A DNA stretch of 51,080 nucleotides from Gammaproteobacteria bacterium (lineage in GTDB: Bacteria; Pseudomonadota; Gammaproteobacteria; Steroidobacterales; Woeseiaceae), in the NCBI GenBank assembly GCA_029884165.1, contig JAOUIH010000017.1, forward strand, positions 1 through 51,080, written 5' to 3'. The translations under genes were made by a program, and so were the position numbers. Below the pieces are notes generated by a model that was not told the origin of the DNA, searched no databases, and worked only from the letters and a program-made list of their open reading frames with translations. This document shows positions 40,882-49,801 of the stretch, piece after piece; within the stretch, counting starts at the first letter, position 1; every line of letters begins with the position of its first letter.

Positions 40882-42222
40882 ATGAAGACGATATTGACGA
40901 GACTGGTCGGCGTTCTGCTTTGCGCCTCGACCCTGCCCGTGGTTGCCGCCGACGACGGGATAACGCTCGCGATCGCGGGCGGCCGCCTCATCGACGGCTA
41001 CGGCGGCACGCCGCTGCCGGACAGCGTGATCCTCGTTGCGGGCGATCGCATTGCCGCGATCGGGCTCGAAGGCGAACTCGCGATACCGGACGCCGTGCCG
41101 GTCGTTGACGCAAACGGCATGACCGTAATGCCGGGACTCATAGACCTGCATGTGCACTTCGACATCATCGGTCACGGCGATTACCCGCACTGGTTCTCGA
41201 ACTACGAAAACCGAATGCGCTCCGACATCATCCCGGCAGCCGCGAAGATCATGCTGCATTCCGGCGTGACCTCGGTTCGAGACCTGGGCACCGACATCTC
41301 CAATGCCTTCTGGCTGCGCGAGGAAATAAATTCCGGCCGCATGCAGGGCCCGCGCCCCTTCATAGCCGGCCCGTTCCTGCGGAAGTCGACGACGCCGTTC
41401 GTGTCGAAGGACTTCGTGGACACCTGGGTCGTCGAAAACCCGCGCGACGCGCGCGACAAGGTGAGGCAGCTGGTCGAGATGGGGGTCGACCTCATTAAGA
41501 CACAGGACGAGGAATTGTCTTTCGAGGAACTGCAAGCCATCTATGACGAAGCGCATCGGCTCGGCATGCCGGTTGCCACGCATCTGTTCAGCCAGCACGC
41601 CCTGCGCACCGCCCTCGAAGCCGGGCTCGGCAGTGGCGACACGATCGAGCACGTCGGCGAGGGGCGGCAGCCTGCGTACCCGGACGACATCGTCGACATG
41701 ATCATCGAGCAGGACGTATACCTGGCGCCGACGATCATTGCCGAGGAAGGCATACGGCAGCTCTATCTGAATCCCGAGTTTCTCGATCACCCGGACTGGC
41801 GGCGCTACGTTCCCGCCGACCTGTACGAGGACATCATGGCGTCCTACGAAAACCTGCAGCGCCACCCGCTGTTCGGCCGCGCCGTGCTGGGCCGGGACGG
41901 CAAGATTGCAAAGCTGCGGCAGCTCCACGCCGCCGGCGGCAACTTCATCCTGGCGAGCGACTCGGGTACCCGGGGCAACCCGCACTTCGCGGCCGCCTGG
42001 CGCGAAATGTACTTCCTCGTCCGCGAAGTCGGACTCACCGAGATGGAAGCGATAATGGCGGGGACCAGCGAGGCCGCGCGGATACTGCGGCAGCGCGACC
42101 TGGGCGCCATCGCCGAGGGCAAGCTCGCGGACATCATCGTCGTCGACGGCGACCCGCTGATGGACATCGGCGCCATGCGAAACGTTGCGCGCGTAATCAA
42201 GGACGGCCGGGTCGTCCGCTGA
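40882..42222 (+). CDS. Secreted metal-dependent amidohydrolase
   Basis: 446 residues from the ATG at 40882, with GGGAG just upstream. The first 22 residues are a signal peptide (VGVLLCASTLPVVAA). The amidohydrolase barrel shows HVH at 90-92 (metal ligands), a probable metal-bridging Lys in VDLIKTQDE, THLFSQHA and EHVGEG with His ligands, and the Asp of ILASDSGT. The C-terminal GAIAEGKLADIIVVDGDPL strand pair is common to imidazolonepropionase-like and prolidase-like members. It probably hydrolyses a cyclic or peptide amide bond in the periplasm. Neighbouring gamma-glutamyltransferase suggests peptide or amide breakdown, but that is inference. Confidence 0.88.
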   Translation: MKTILTRLVGVLLCASTLPVVAADDGITLAIAGGRLIDGYGGTPLPDSVILVAGDRIAAIGLEGELAIPDAVPVVDANGMTVMPGLIDLHVHFDIIGHGDYPHWFSNYENRMRSDIIPAAAKIMLHSGVTSVRDLGTDISNAFWLREEINSGRMQGPRPFIAGPFLRKSTTPFVSKDFVDTWVVENPRDARDKVRQLVEMGVDLIKTQDEELSFEELQAIYDEAHRLGMPVATHLFSQHALRTALEAGLGSGDTIEHVGEGRQPAYPDDIVDMIIEQDVYLAPTIIAEEGIRQLYLNPEFLDHPDWRRYVPADLYEDIMASYENLQRHPLFGRAVLGRDGKIAKLRQLHAAGGNFILASDSGTRGNPHFAAAWREMYFLVREVGLTEMEAIMAGTSEAARILRQRDLGAIAEGKLADIIVVDGDPLMDIGAMRNVARVIKDGRVVR

Positions 42223-42264
42223 GCATTATGCCCGGCGGAGCGCGGATCCGGACCTGATCCGGCG

Positions 42265-42270
42265 TATAAT
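42265..42270 (+). promoter_or_regulatory. Consensus -10 box for the Crp/Fnr regulator gene
   Basis: Perfect TATAAT, 32 bases before the ATG at 42303. Two copies of GATCCGG lie just upstream and could be part of an operator. No clear -35 box, which would fit an activated promoter. Confidence 0.5.
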
Positions 42271-42302
42271 CGGCGGGCATTCCTCTTCGGGGCGAGGGAA
42301 CC

Positions 42303-42980
42303 ATGAACGATCAGGGCGCGAGCCCGGTCCGCTGGTGGCCGGGATTGACGGCGAGCCGGGACCCGGCGATCAGGCAGTTGCTGGACGAAGCGCAGATTGT
42401 CGAACTGCCGGCGAATTCCCCCGTTTTCCACAGCGGGTCGTCCTGCGACAATTTCCTGCTGCTCATCGAGGGCGCCGTGCGCGTCTTCCTGACCTCCAGC
42501 ACCGGGCGCGAGGTGACGCTGTATCGTATCGGCGGCGGCGACTCGTGCATCCTGACGACCTCCTGCCTGATCGGCAACGAGCCTTACCCGGCCCAGGCCG
42601 TCACGGAGGCGCCGGTCAGGGCCCTCGCGATCAGCAGGGCACGCTTCGACCGCACGATGGACGCGTCGCCCGAGTTCCGTCGTTTCGTTTTCGACGGTTT
42701 TTCGCACAGGCTGGCCGACATGATCCAGCGCATCGACACGGTGACGTTTGCACCGATCGACCAGCAGCTCGCCGAGGCGCTGCTGCGTGACCACGAGGCC
42801 GGCAGGGCGACGACGGCAACGCACCAGGAACTCGCATTCGAGCTCGGCACCGCGCGCGAGGTGGTATCCCGCCACCTGAAACGCTTCGAGACCGACGGCC
42901 TGATCGAACTCGGCCGGGGCAAGATCGGTGTCCGGGACCCCGGGAAGCTTGCTGCCATCCGCGATTCCGCTTCCGGGTGA
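42303..42980 (+). CDS. Crp/Fnr-family transcriptional regulator
   Basis: 225 residues. The N-terminal cyclic-nucleotide-type beta barrel (SPVFHSGSSCDNFLLLIEGAVRVF) is followed by a dimer helix and a winged helix (THQELAFELGTAREVVSRHLKRFETDGLIELGRG). The iron-sulfur Cys pattern of FNR is absent; Cys residues appear in SSCDNF and DSCILTTSCLIG and could serve in redox or thiol sensing. The recognition helix keeps REVVSRHLKRF. It is followed 82 bases later by a DUF2892 gene, a pairing seen beside sulfide- or persulfide-related Crp/Fnr regulators. Confidence 0.9.
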   Translation: MNDQGASPVRWWPGLTASRDPAIRQLLDEAQIVELPANSPVFHSGSSCDNFLLLIEGAVRVFLTSSTGREVTLYRIGGGDSCILTTSCLIGNEPYPAQAVTEAPVRALAISRARFDRTMDASPEFRRFVFDGFSHRLADMIQRIDTVTFAPIDQQLAEALLRDHEAGRATTATHQELAFELGTAREVVSRHLKRFETDGLIELGRGKIGVRDPGKLAAIRDSASG

Positions 42981-43062
42981 CTCAGTCACTGACGCGGCCG
43001 CGCCGGTCGCGCCAGAATGGCCGCAACTCGACGTTCGACTCTCCCCGAGAAGGAGCTGCGCC

Positions 43063-43269
43063 ATGTTTTCCCGCAATGAAGGCACTGCCGATCGCGCCGT
43101 CCGCGTCGGCGTGGGCCTGATCCTGCTGAGCCTCGTTTTCATCGGCCCCCAGACACCCTGGGGCTGGATCGGTATCGTGCCTGTCGCAACCGGTCTCATG
43201 GGCTGGTGCCCGGCTTATACCTTGTTCGGCATGAGTACCTGCAAGGTTCGAAAGCCCGGCTCCGCCTGA
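43063..43269 (+). CDS. Small DUF2892 (YgaP-type) membrane protein
   Basis: 68 residues from the ATG at 43063, with AGAAGGAG ending 9 bases before it. It has two hydrophobic helices (VGVGLILLSLVFIG and WIGIVPVATGLMGW) and the family motif GWCPAYTLFGMSTC with two Cys. DUF2892 is the membrane part of rhodanese YgaP and is often found alone beside Crp/Fnr regulators as here. The two Cys could carry a persulfide or zinc; no rhodanese is encoded nearby. Confidence 0.88.
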   Translation: MFSRNEGTADRAVRVGVGLILLSLVFIGPQTPWGWIGIVPVATGLMGWCPAYTLFGMSTCKVRKPGSA

Positions 43270-43283
43270 ACCGCGCTCGCTCC

Positions 43284-43335
43284 CGGCAGCCGGGCGTGGA
43301 GGCCCCGACCTCGCGCTCGCGCTGCCGTTTTTTTT
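43284..43335 (+). terminator. Possible Rho-independent terminator
   Basis: CGGCAG (43284-43289) pairs with CTGCCG (43322-43327), with an inner GAGG/CCTC stem, followed by eight T (43328-43335). The loop is long, so the fold is weaker than the other terminators here. Confidence 0.55.
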
Positions 43336-43508
43336 GCCCTGCGTAATCGACGGCCGGGCAACCTTCAGACAATCGTCACGACCAGGTCTGCGTTTCGTCA
43401 GGGCCGATCGGGCGCTGTTCCGCAATATCTGCCCCGTCGGACATGGGTGTCCGGCGTGGCAGGGGCCGCCCTGTCAGCATTCACGCAGCCTGAGTACGGA
43501 GGTAAGTA

Positions 43509-44024
43509 ATGAATATTCGAAAATTCACGAGCAGCATTGTGCTGTGCACGGCGATGCTCGCAGCGGGCAGCGCCCACGCGGAGCGCGCACTGGCGATCAG
43601 CCGCACGATCAACCCGGTGTTCTATTCCGCCTGTGCGCTGGGCGGCGAGGGCGAATTCATCGACGGAAGCGGCGAGATCCATGTCGTCCTCAAGGACGAC
43701 GGCTTTCCGGACGCGCCCGGTCAGCCCGGCGGGGTCAGTCTGGGCGACAGCGGCTTTCTCGTGCGCGGCTGGAACCTGACCGGTATCGGGCGGACCAGCG
43801 GACACGAGTACAGGCTCATCGACTCGGTCATCGAGGTCGCGCAGGCGCCCGGTGACGGGTCCACTGCGAACTGGTTCTTCAGCATCCGGGCCAACTTCAT
43901 CGATCCGGGTCCGGACGGGTCACACACGCAGCTGATCCAGACCTTCCGCATCGTCCAGGTGAATGGCGACCCGGTCGTCGACCTGTTCAACACGGCGCTG
44001 GAGTGCCGTGGTCCGGGGCATTAG
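43509..44024 (+). CDS. Small secreted protein, unknown function
   Basis: 171 residues, with a strong GGAGG ribosome site just upstream. The signal peptide has a hydrophobic stretch (IVLCTAMLAAGS) and a probable cut after AHA, before ERALAI. The mature protein seems to be beta-rich, with no motif I recognise (SGEIHVVLKDDGF; NWFFSIRANFIDPG). It contains two Cys (SACALGG; LECRGPG), possibly a disulfide. It precedes a CHRD-domain secreted protein but has its own terminator, so the two are probably separate transcripts. Confidence 0.7.
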   Translation: MNIRKFTSSIVLCTAMLAAGSAHAERALAISRTINPVFYSACALGGEGEFIDGSGEIHVVLKDDGFPDAPGQPGGVSLGDSGFLVRGWNLTGIGRTSGHEYRLIDSVIEVAQAPGDGSTANWFFSIRANFIDPGPDGSHTQLIQTFRIVQVNGDPVVDLFNTALECRGPGH

Positions 44025-44037
44025 GTTAAAACGGCCA

Positions 44038-44090
44038 GCGGGCCCGGATGGTCGGCGTCGCGTCACGCCCGGTCATCCGGCCCGCCCTTT
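44038..44090 (+). terminator. Possible Rho-independent terminator
   Basis: GCGGGCC-C-GGATG pairs with CATCCGGCCCGC with one bulged base and a 22-base loop, followed by CTTTGTT. The stem is strong but the T run is short. Confidence 0.5.
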
Positions 44091-44110
44091 GTTATACGAA
44101 TGACTCGCAT

Positions 44111-44138
44111 TTGCAGTCGGCGTAAATCGGCGTAGAGT
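44111..44138 (+). promoter_or_regulatory. Candidate sigma-70 promoter for the CHRD gene
   Basis: TTGCAG (44111-44116) and TAGAGT (44133-44138) are 16 bases apart, about 45 bases before the ATG at 44184. Confidence 0.45.
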
Positions 44139-44183
44139 GATCCCGCGGAGGACGTTCAACCAGTCCTTGGGGGGGAATACGCA

Positions 44184-44717
44184 ATGTTCAGAAAGTTGCT
44201 GCTAGCGACGGCGGGCACCTGCGTCGCTGCGACCGCGTTCGCGGACAGGCCGATGCGATTCGACACGCATCTCGAAGGCTATAACGCCGGCGGAGTGCCG
44301 GTACCGACCAGCGCAACCGGGCAGGCGCGCGTCGAGGTCATCGACGGCGGCACGGCGATCTACTTCCAGGTCGAAGTTGCCGGCATATTCAACGTGCTCA
44401 TGGCACACATCCACGTGAACACGACGTCAGCGGCGCCGGTGCAGGTGACCGACCCCGCCGGCCCGATCGTCTTCTGGTTCACCGGCGGACCGCCGGCAGC
44501 CGGCACCGTTACGGAGACGATCAACGGCAGCTTCGCGCGCGGTTACATCATCACGGACGCCGACCTGGTCAGCCCGAATACAATTACCGGCCTCGTGGAG
44601 GCGATCGCGGCTGGCCGCGCGTCGGTCGTCATCCATACCGACGATCTCGATCCGAATACGCCGACCGGGACGCAGGGGGACTCCCGCGGGGGCGAACTGC
44701 GCGGCACGCTGCAGTAG
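44184..44717 (+). CDS. Secreted CHRD-domain protein
   Basis: 177 residues with a GGGGGG ribosome site upstream. The signal peptide (LLLATAGTCVAATAFA) ends before DRPMRF. The rest reads as a single CHRD domain: a beta sandwich opening with FDTHLEGYN, the conserved MAHIHV segment with two His, and a C-terminal RGGELRGTL. CHRD domains come from chordin and are common in secreted bacterial proteins, where their function is unknown; the MAHIH segment might bind a metal. It ends 23 bases before the convergent ftsH. Confidence 0.85.
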   Translation: MFRKLLLATAGTCVAATAFADRPMRFDTHLEGYNAGGVPVPTSATGQARVEVIDGGTAIYFQVEVAGIFNVLMAHIHVNTTSAAPVQVTDPAGPIVFWFTGGPPAAGTVTETINGSFARGYIITDADLVSPNTITGLVEAIAAGRASVVIHTDDLDPNTPTGTQGDSRGGELRGTLQ

Positions 44718-44740
44718 GCGGCCGGCTCAGATCACGACTG

Positions 44741-46549
44741 TCAGGCGAGGGGCTCGGGCCGGGGAATTTCTTCGGCCTGCAGCACCTCTTTCTCCAGCAA
44801 TAGCCGCGCCCCCTCGTCGAGCTGAGAGCGGTTCGCCCTCAGTATCGTCAACGCCTTCTCGCGTGCGGCCGTCGTGATTTCACGAATCGCGCAGTCGATC
44901 TCGCGCGCCGTTTCCTCGCTGTAATTGCGCGGCATTGCGCCGAGCACGCCCTCGCCCAGGAATGCGTGGCGCGGCTCCTCGTAGGTCATCTGCCCGAGCT
45001 TGCCGTGCATGCCGAAGCGAGTGACGATGTTGCGCGCGATGTCGGTCGCCTTGCCGAGATCGTCGGTGGCGCCCGTCGAAATTTCGTCGAACACGAGTAT
45101 CTCGGCCGCACGCCCGCCGAGCAGCACGGCCATCTTGTTCTCCAGTTCCTGCTGCGTCATCAGGTAACGGTCCTCGGTCGGTCGCTGGATCGTATAACCC
45201 AGCGACCCGATGCCCCGCGGGATGATCGATACCTTGTGCACCGGGTCCGTCCCAGGCAGCGCCATCGCGACCAGTGCGTGGCCCATCTCGTGGTGCGCCA
45301 CGATGCGGCGCTCCTTCTCGCTCATCACCCGGCTCTTTTTCTCGAGGCCGGCGACGATGCGCTCGATCGCGTTCGTAAAGTCGTTCATCGTGACCTCGTC
45401 GCCGCCTCGGCGGGTGGCGAGCAGTGCTGCCTCGTTGACGAGGTTCGCGAGGTCGGCGCCGGAGAAACCGGGCGTCAGTGAGGCGAGGGCCCCGATGTCG
45501 ACGTCGGCGGCGAGCTTCACCTTCTTTATGTGCACCTTGAGAATGGCTTCCCGCCCGGTGCGTTCGGGCCGGTCGACCAGCACCTGGCGGTCGAAACGTC
45601 CCGCGCGCAGCAGCGCCGGATCCAGGATCTCGGGACGGTTTGTCGCCGCCAGTATCACGATGCCGCGTTGCGGGTCGAAGCCATCCATCTCGGACAGCAA
45701 CTGGTTCAGCGTCTGCTCCTTTTCGTCGTGCCCGCCCATCAGCGGGCCTACGCCGCGCGCCCGCCCGAGCGCGTCGAGCTCGTCGATGAAAATGATGCAG
45801 GGAGCCGCCTGCGCTGCCTGGTCGAAGAGATCGCGCACCCGGGCAGCGCCGACGCCGACGAACATCTCGACGAACTCGGAACCGCTGATCGAGAAGAACG
45901 GCACGCCGGCCTCGCCCGCGACCGCCCGCGCCAGCAAGGTCTTGCCCGTGCCGGGAGGACCGACCAGCAGCGTGCCCTTGGGGATGTGCGCACCGAGCCG
46001 GCCATAGAGCTCCGGATCCTTGAGGAAATTGATGATCTCCTGGAGTTCTTCCTTTGCCTCGTCCACGCCCGCCACGTCGTCGAAGGTGACGCCGGTGTCC
46101 GTTTCGACGTAGACCTTCGCCTTGCTCTTGCCGATGGCAGTAAGCCCGCCGAGACCCTGGCGATCGGCGAAGCGCCGAAACACGAACATCCAGATGGCGA
46201 GGAAGAATGCGACCGGCAGCAGCCACGCGAGTATCTCGCGGAACAGCGTGTCCTCCTTGACGCCGGTGAAGGTCACGTCGTGCTCGCGCAGGCGTTCGGC
46301 GAGCTCGGGATCGACACGGTTCGTGACGAAGCGGTCGCGACCGCCGACGAGCGGCGACCTGAGCTTTCCCTCGAGGTACTGCTCGCGGATGCTCAGCTCC
46401 TCGATCGCGCCATCGGCCAGCAGTTCCTCGAACTGGCTGTACGGGATCACCTCGACCTGGCGCGTTTCCGCCCACCAGGCCTGGAACCACATGACCCCGA
46501 CCAGGGCCAGGAACACGTACCAGATATGAAGCTGGGTCCTGCGCTGCAC
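44741..46549 (-). CDS. ftsH: ATP-dependent membrane zinc protease FtsH (accessory copy likely)
   Basis: 602 residues from a GTG start. FtsH extracts and degrades membrane and soluble proteins. Two membrane helices lie at about 8-25 and 107-125 with a periplasmic domain between them. The AAA module has Walker A GPPGTGKT at 197-204, Walker [10 protein letters not shown] at about 253-261 and the second region of homology around 300-325. The protease site is HEMGH at 421-425, with the third ligand Asp in [10 protein letters not shown]. The main proteobacterial ftsH is usually beside ftsJ/rrmJ and folP; this copy is not, so it is probably an additional one. HtpX, a related quality-control protease, is also in the window. 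Confidence 0.93.
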   Translation of the reverse strand: MQRRTQLHIWYVFLALVGVMWFQAWWAETRQVEVIPYSQFEELLADGAIEELSIREQYLEGKLRSPLVGGRDRFVTNRVDPELAERLREHDVTFTGVKEDTLFREILAWLLPVAFFLAIWMFVFRRFADRQGLGGLTAIGKSKAKVYVETDTGVTFDDVAGVDEAKEELQEIINFLKDPELYGRLGAHIPKGTLLVGPPGTGKTLLARAVAGEAGVPFFSISGSEFVEMFVGVGAARVRDLFDQAAQAAPCIIFIDELDALGRARGVGPLMGGHDEKEQTLNQLLSEMDGFDPQRGIVILAATNRPEILDPALLRAGRFDRQVLVDRPERTGREAILKVHIKKVKLAADVDIGALASLTPGFSGADLANLVNEAALLATRRGGDEVTMNDFTNAIERIVAGLEKKSRVMSEKERRIVAHHEMGHALVAMALPGTDPVHKVSIIPRGIGSLGYTIQRPTEDRYLMTQQELENKMAVLLGGRAAEILVFDEISTGATDDLGKATDIARNIVTRFGMHGKLGQMTYEEPRHAFLGEGVLGAMPRNYSEETAREIDCAIREITTAAREKALTILRANRSQLDEGARLLLEKEVLQAEEIPRPEPLA

Positions 46550-46715
46550 CGCCGGTCACCCCGCTGCCAGCCGAATCGTCAGGGCCATTCTGGGCCCGGC
46601 CGCTGCAGCCGCCTATAAGCGCATACCGCTATCACGCTGCGGCGTCCGGCAACGGGGTGACGCAGTTGGTCATTCATGCCAACCTTGGTCGGTCGACCCC
46701 GGAGTTTGCCCCGCC

Positions 46716-48002
46716 ATGACTATCTCGCCAGCCGCCCTCCTGATCCTGCTCTCCGCCGCGGTGTCGGCCGCCCCGCCGCTGTCGGTCGATGGCGCGCGTC
46801 TCAACGCGAGCATGGCGGAGATGAAAGCCTTCGGCGCAACCCCGGACGGGGCTTCCGCGCGGGTCGCCTACTCGGAGGCGAACCGGGCAGCCCTCGACCA
46901 CGTCGCCGGCCTCATGACTGCAGCGGGCCTCACCGCGCGGATCGACGTCGCCGGCAACCTGGTCGGCCGACGCGAAGGCAGCGTGCCGGGGCTCGCGCCG
47001 CTCATGGCGGGCTCACACATCGACACGGTACCGAACGGCGGCCACTACGACGGCGTGGTCGGTGTCATGGGCGCGATCGAGGTAGCGCGGGCTCTGCATG
47101 ATGCGGGCGTGAGCCTCCGGCACCCGCTCGAGATCGTCGTCTGGACCAACGAGGAGGGAGGCAAGAACGGCAGCCGCGCCCTGAACGGCTCGGTCACGGC
47201 GGCCGAATTCGACCTGCCGAGCCTCGGCGAGCGGAGTATCGGCGACGGGATCCGCTTCCTGGGAGGCGACCCGGACCGACTGGCCGACGGCCGGCGCACG
47301 CCGGGCGAGATCGCTGCCTATGTCGAGCTGCACGTCGAACAGGGGGCGATCCTGCACCGCGACGCCGTCGAAATCGGGGTCGTCGAGGGCATCGTCGGTA
47401 TTCGGCGCTGGAACGTGACGATCGAGGGCTTCGCGAATCACGCCGGCACGACACCGATGGACCAGCGCCAGGACGCCCTCGTGGCCGCGGCGCAATTCGT
47501 CACGACCCTGCGCAACATCATCGCCGACGAGCCGGGGCGCCAGGTCGGCACTGTCGGCCGCCTGCAGGTGCATCCAGGCGCACCCAACGTGATTCCCGGA
47601 CTGGTGACGCTCAGCGTCGAGATCAGGGACCTGGACATGGGCAAGATCGAACGGCTGTTCGACCGGATCCGCGCGGCCGGCGAGGCGCTCGGCGCAGCGA
47701 CAGGCACCCGCTTCTCCTTCGAGCAGTTCTACGAGTCCCCGGCTGCCTTGACCGATCAGCGCCTGCAGGACCTCGTCGAAGATGCGGCGACCAGCCTGGG
47801 GCTTACGAGCCTGCGGCTGCCGAGCGGCGCCGGCCACGACGCCCAGAGCCTGGCACCGCTGTGCCCGATCGGCATGATTTTCGTGCCGAGCGTGGACGGC
47901 GTCAGCCACTCGCCGCTCGAATTCACGAGCCCGGCCGCCATTACCAATGGCGCGAACGTGCTTCTGCAGATGCTGCTGGCCCTCGACCGGCTGCCCGATT
48001 GA
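46716..48002 (+). CDS. Secreted M20-family amidohydrolase (allantoate/carbamoylase type)
   Basis: 428 residues, with GGAG at 46701-46704. The first 20 residues are a short signal peptide (LLILLSAAVSAAPP). The M20 metal site is complete: His in AGSHIDTV, the bridging Asp in GGHYDGVVGV, the Glu pair in TNEEGGKNGS, His in ELHVEQG and His in VSHSPLE. The lid domain carries FANHAGTTPM and PNVIPG, typical of the allantoate amidohydrolase / N-carbamoyl-amino-acid hydrolase group. Secretion is less usual for that group. It probably removes a carbamoyl or amide group from an amino acid outside the cytoplasm; the exact substrate is unknown. Confidence 0.88.
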   Translation: MTISPAALLILLSAAVSAAPPLSVDGARLNASMAEMKAFGATPDGASARVAYSEANRAALDHVAGLMTAAGLTARIDVAGNLVGRREGSVPGLAPLMAGSHIDTVPNGGHYDGVVGVMGAIEVARALHDAGVSLRHPLEIVVWTNEEGGKNGSRALNGSVTAAEFDLPSLGERSIGDGIRFLGGDPDRLADGRRTPGEIAAYVELHVEQGAILHRDAVEIGVVEGIVGIRRWNVTIEGFANHAGTTPMDQRQDALVAAAQFVTTLRNIIADEPGRQVGTVGRLQVHPGAPNVIPGLVTLSVEIRDLDMGKIERLFDRIRAAGEALGAATGTRFSFEQFYESPAALTDQRLQDLVEDAATSLGLTSLRLPSGAGHDAQSLAPLCPIGMIFVPSVDGVSHSPLEFTSPAAITNGANVLLQMLLALDRLPD

Positions 48003-48026
48003 GGCGCACAGACTATTCCCCCGGGG

Positions 48027-48046
48027 GTGGCGAAGGATTTCGCCAC
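48027..48046. other. Hairpin upstream of the sigma-factor gene
   Basis: GTGGCGAA (48027-48034), loop GGAT, TTCGCCAC (48039-48046). It lies between the M20 stop and the sigma-factor ATG without a T run. It could be part of the sigma promoter region or an mRNA structure. Confidence 0.4.
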
Positions 48047-48087
48047 GCCGGGCATCTAACGGGTCAAAGCAACGTTGCTGGCTGGAA

Positions 48088-48702
48088 ATGACTGATTTTT
48101 CTCAGCTCGGAGAGGACCGGGACCTGGCGCGGCGAGTGGCCGCGGGCGACCCGAAGGCGTTCGATGCTTTCTTTCGCGAATATTTCCCGCGCCTGTACCG
48201 GTTCACGCTGTCGCGCATCGGCAGCGACGAGAGCCTGGCCGAGGAGATCGTGCAGCGGACGATGGTGCTGGCCATGCGCAAGGTCGGCAAGTACCGCGGC
48301 GAGGCGCTGCTGTTTACCTGGCTCTGCCAGATCTGCCGGAACGAGATGGCGGCCGTGTTCCGGCAACGCGGAGTGGAAGCCGAGCGGCATGTGCCGCTGG
48401 AGGACAACCCGGCAGTACAGGCGGCCCTTGAATCCCTGGCGTCGGACGGCGAAACGCCGGAGACCCTGCACAGCGGCGAGGAACTGGCCCGGTTCGTCCG
48501 AGTGACGCTCGAATACCTGCCGGCGAAGTACGCGACGGCGCTCGAGATGAAATACATACAGGGATGCAGCGTGGAGGAAATTGGAGCGGAACTCGAGATC
48601 AGCGGCAAGGCCGCGGAATCGGTCCTGAGCCGCGCCCGGGCGGCATTCAAGGAAGGCTTCCGTTCGCTGTGGGACTTCGAACCGGATTTCCTGCTCGACT
48701 GA
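48088..48702 (+). CDS. ECF-type RNA polymerase sigma factor
   Basis: 204 residues from the ATG at 48088; the frame is open upstream but that part overlaps the M20 gene. Sigma region 2 runs from about 20 to 90 (DAFFREYFPRLYRFTLSRI; FTWLCQICRNEMAAVFRQR) and region 4 from about 140 to 190 (YLPAKYATALEMKYIQGCSVEEIGAEL). It has the size of extracytoplasmic-function sigma factors. The next genes are a FecR-type regulator and a TonB-dependent receptor, so it most likely directs their transcription when the receptor signals ligand binding, as FecI does. The ribosome site is weak (GGAA). Confidence 0.92.
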   Translation: MTDFSQLGEDRDLARRVAAGDPKAFDAFFREYFPRLYRFTLSRIGSDESLAEEIVQRTMVLAMRKVGKYRGEALLFTWLCQICRNEMAAVFRQRGVEAERHVPLEDNPAVQAALESLASDGETPETLHSGEELARFVRVTLEYLPAKYATALEMKYIQGCSVEEIGAELEISGKAAESVLSRARAAFKEGFRSLWDFEPDFLLD

Positions 48703-48741
48703 GCGATGCCGGGCGACTGACGAATTTATCGGACAGAGACG

Positions 48742-49713
48742 ATGAGCGATAAGGACAGGATTGAAGAGCAACAGAATGACGACCAGACGGTCGCCAGGCT
48801 TATGCATCTTGCCGGGCCGCGCGCCGCAATACCGGCGGACGTCGAACGACGAGTCTACGGCGCGGTGCGGAGCGAATGGGAACTCTCGACCCGGCGCCGA
48901 AACCTGGCACGCTGGACCTTGCCGTTGGCGCTCGCAGCCAGCGTGATAGTGGCGGTCGGCCTCCTGCAACGAGAGCCGGTCGCCCCGCTCGTTGCGGTGG
49001 GCACGATCAGCCGGGTCACGGGGCCGGCCGCCGGGCTCGCGGTCGGCGACCCGGTGCATCGCGGCGCTACGCTGCGAACGGGACCGGGCCAGGGCCTCAG
49101 CATCACGACGTCCGACGGTGTATCCCTGCGCGTCGCGTCCGGCACGGAATTCACTTTGAAGGCTGCCGACGCGATCAGCATCGCTGCTGGCGAGATCTAT
49201 GCGGATTCGGGGGAGCGCGCTTACCTCGATCGCCATATGAGCATAGACACTCCAATCGGCTCGGCAACGGATGTCGGCACGCAGTTTTCGGTCCGCTACT
49301 CCGGGGACGCGATGAGCGTTGCCGTCCGCGAGGGCCGGGTGAACGTCATCGACCAGCAGGACCAGCCGTCTGCCCGCATCGCCGATGTCGGCGAGCGCCT
49401 CGTGCTGCGTCCGGGCCAGGACGTGACGATGGAGCGCGTGTCCGTGCGCGATCCCAGCTGGGGCTGGGCCGTTGCCCTGGCACCCGCCTTCGACATCGAG
49501 AGCGCCTCGCTCCTCGACTTCCTCAAGTGGGCGGCGCGCGAAACGGCGAGGGAACTCGTCTTCGAAGATGACGACCTGCGCATGGAGGCCATGCGCACGG
49601 TCCTGCACGGATCGGTGACCGACTTCACGCCGGACGAAGCCGCGGAGTCCGTGCTGTCGACGACCGGCTTCCGTTACCGGATCGACGAACAGCGCATCGT
49701 CATCACGCGCTGA
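48742..49713 (+). CDS. FecR-type anti-sigma / signal-transducing membrane protein
   Basis: 323 residues. A cytoplasmic part of about 55 residues would bind the sigma factor, followed by one membrane helix at about 57-76. The periplasmic FecR domain follows (VGTISRVTGPAAGLAVGD; LRTGPGQGLSI; TPIGSATDVGTQFSV; VREGRVNV). The last 70 residues (LLDFLKWAARETARELVFED, GSVTDFTPDEAAESVLSTTG) look like a secretin/TonB short N-terminal (STN) domain. Such FecR proteins transmit the signal from the receptor to the sigma factor. It lies 39 bases after the sigma gene; the receptor gene follows 88 bases later. Confidence 0.9.
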   Translation: MSDKDRIEEQQNDDQTVARLMHLAGPRAAIPADVERRVYGAVRSEWELSTRRRNLARWTLPLALAASVIVAVGLLQREPVAPLVAVGTISRVTGPAAGLAVGDPVHRGATLRTGPGQGLSITTSDGVSLRVASGTEFTLKAADAISIAAGEIYADSGERAYLDRHMSIDTPIGSATDVGTQFSVRYSGDAMSVAVREGRVNVIDQQDQPSARIADVGERLVLRPGQDVTMERVSVRDPSWGWAVALAPAFDIESASLLDFLKWAARETARELVFEDDDLRMEAMRTVLHGSVTDFTPDEAAESVLSTTGFRYRIDEQRIVITR

Positions 49714-49789
49714 ACGGCGGCATACCGCTGGCCGACCGGCCTGAGGTCTGCGTTACGGGCGGCCTCGATCGGGTGACACCGCGGCCTGC

Positions 49790-49795
49790 TAGAAT
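49790..49795 (+). promoter_or_regulatory. Candidate -10 box placed for a leaderless receptor mRNA
   Basis: TAGAAT ends six bases before the ATG at 49802, the same geometry as at 16032-16044. No clear -35 box. Confidence 0.4.
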
Positions 49796-49801
49796 CGCCG
49801 G

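Noticed and set aside
44880-46559. Second minus-strand frame of 559 codons over ftsH
   Set aside because: Same strand as ftsH but out of frame, Arg/Gly/His-rich, without motifs.
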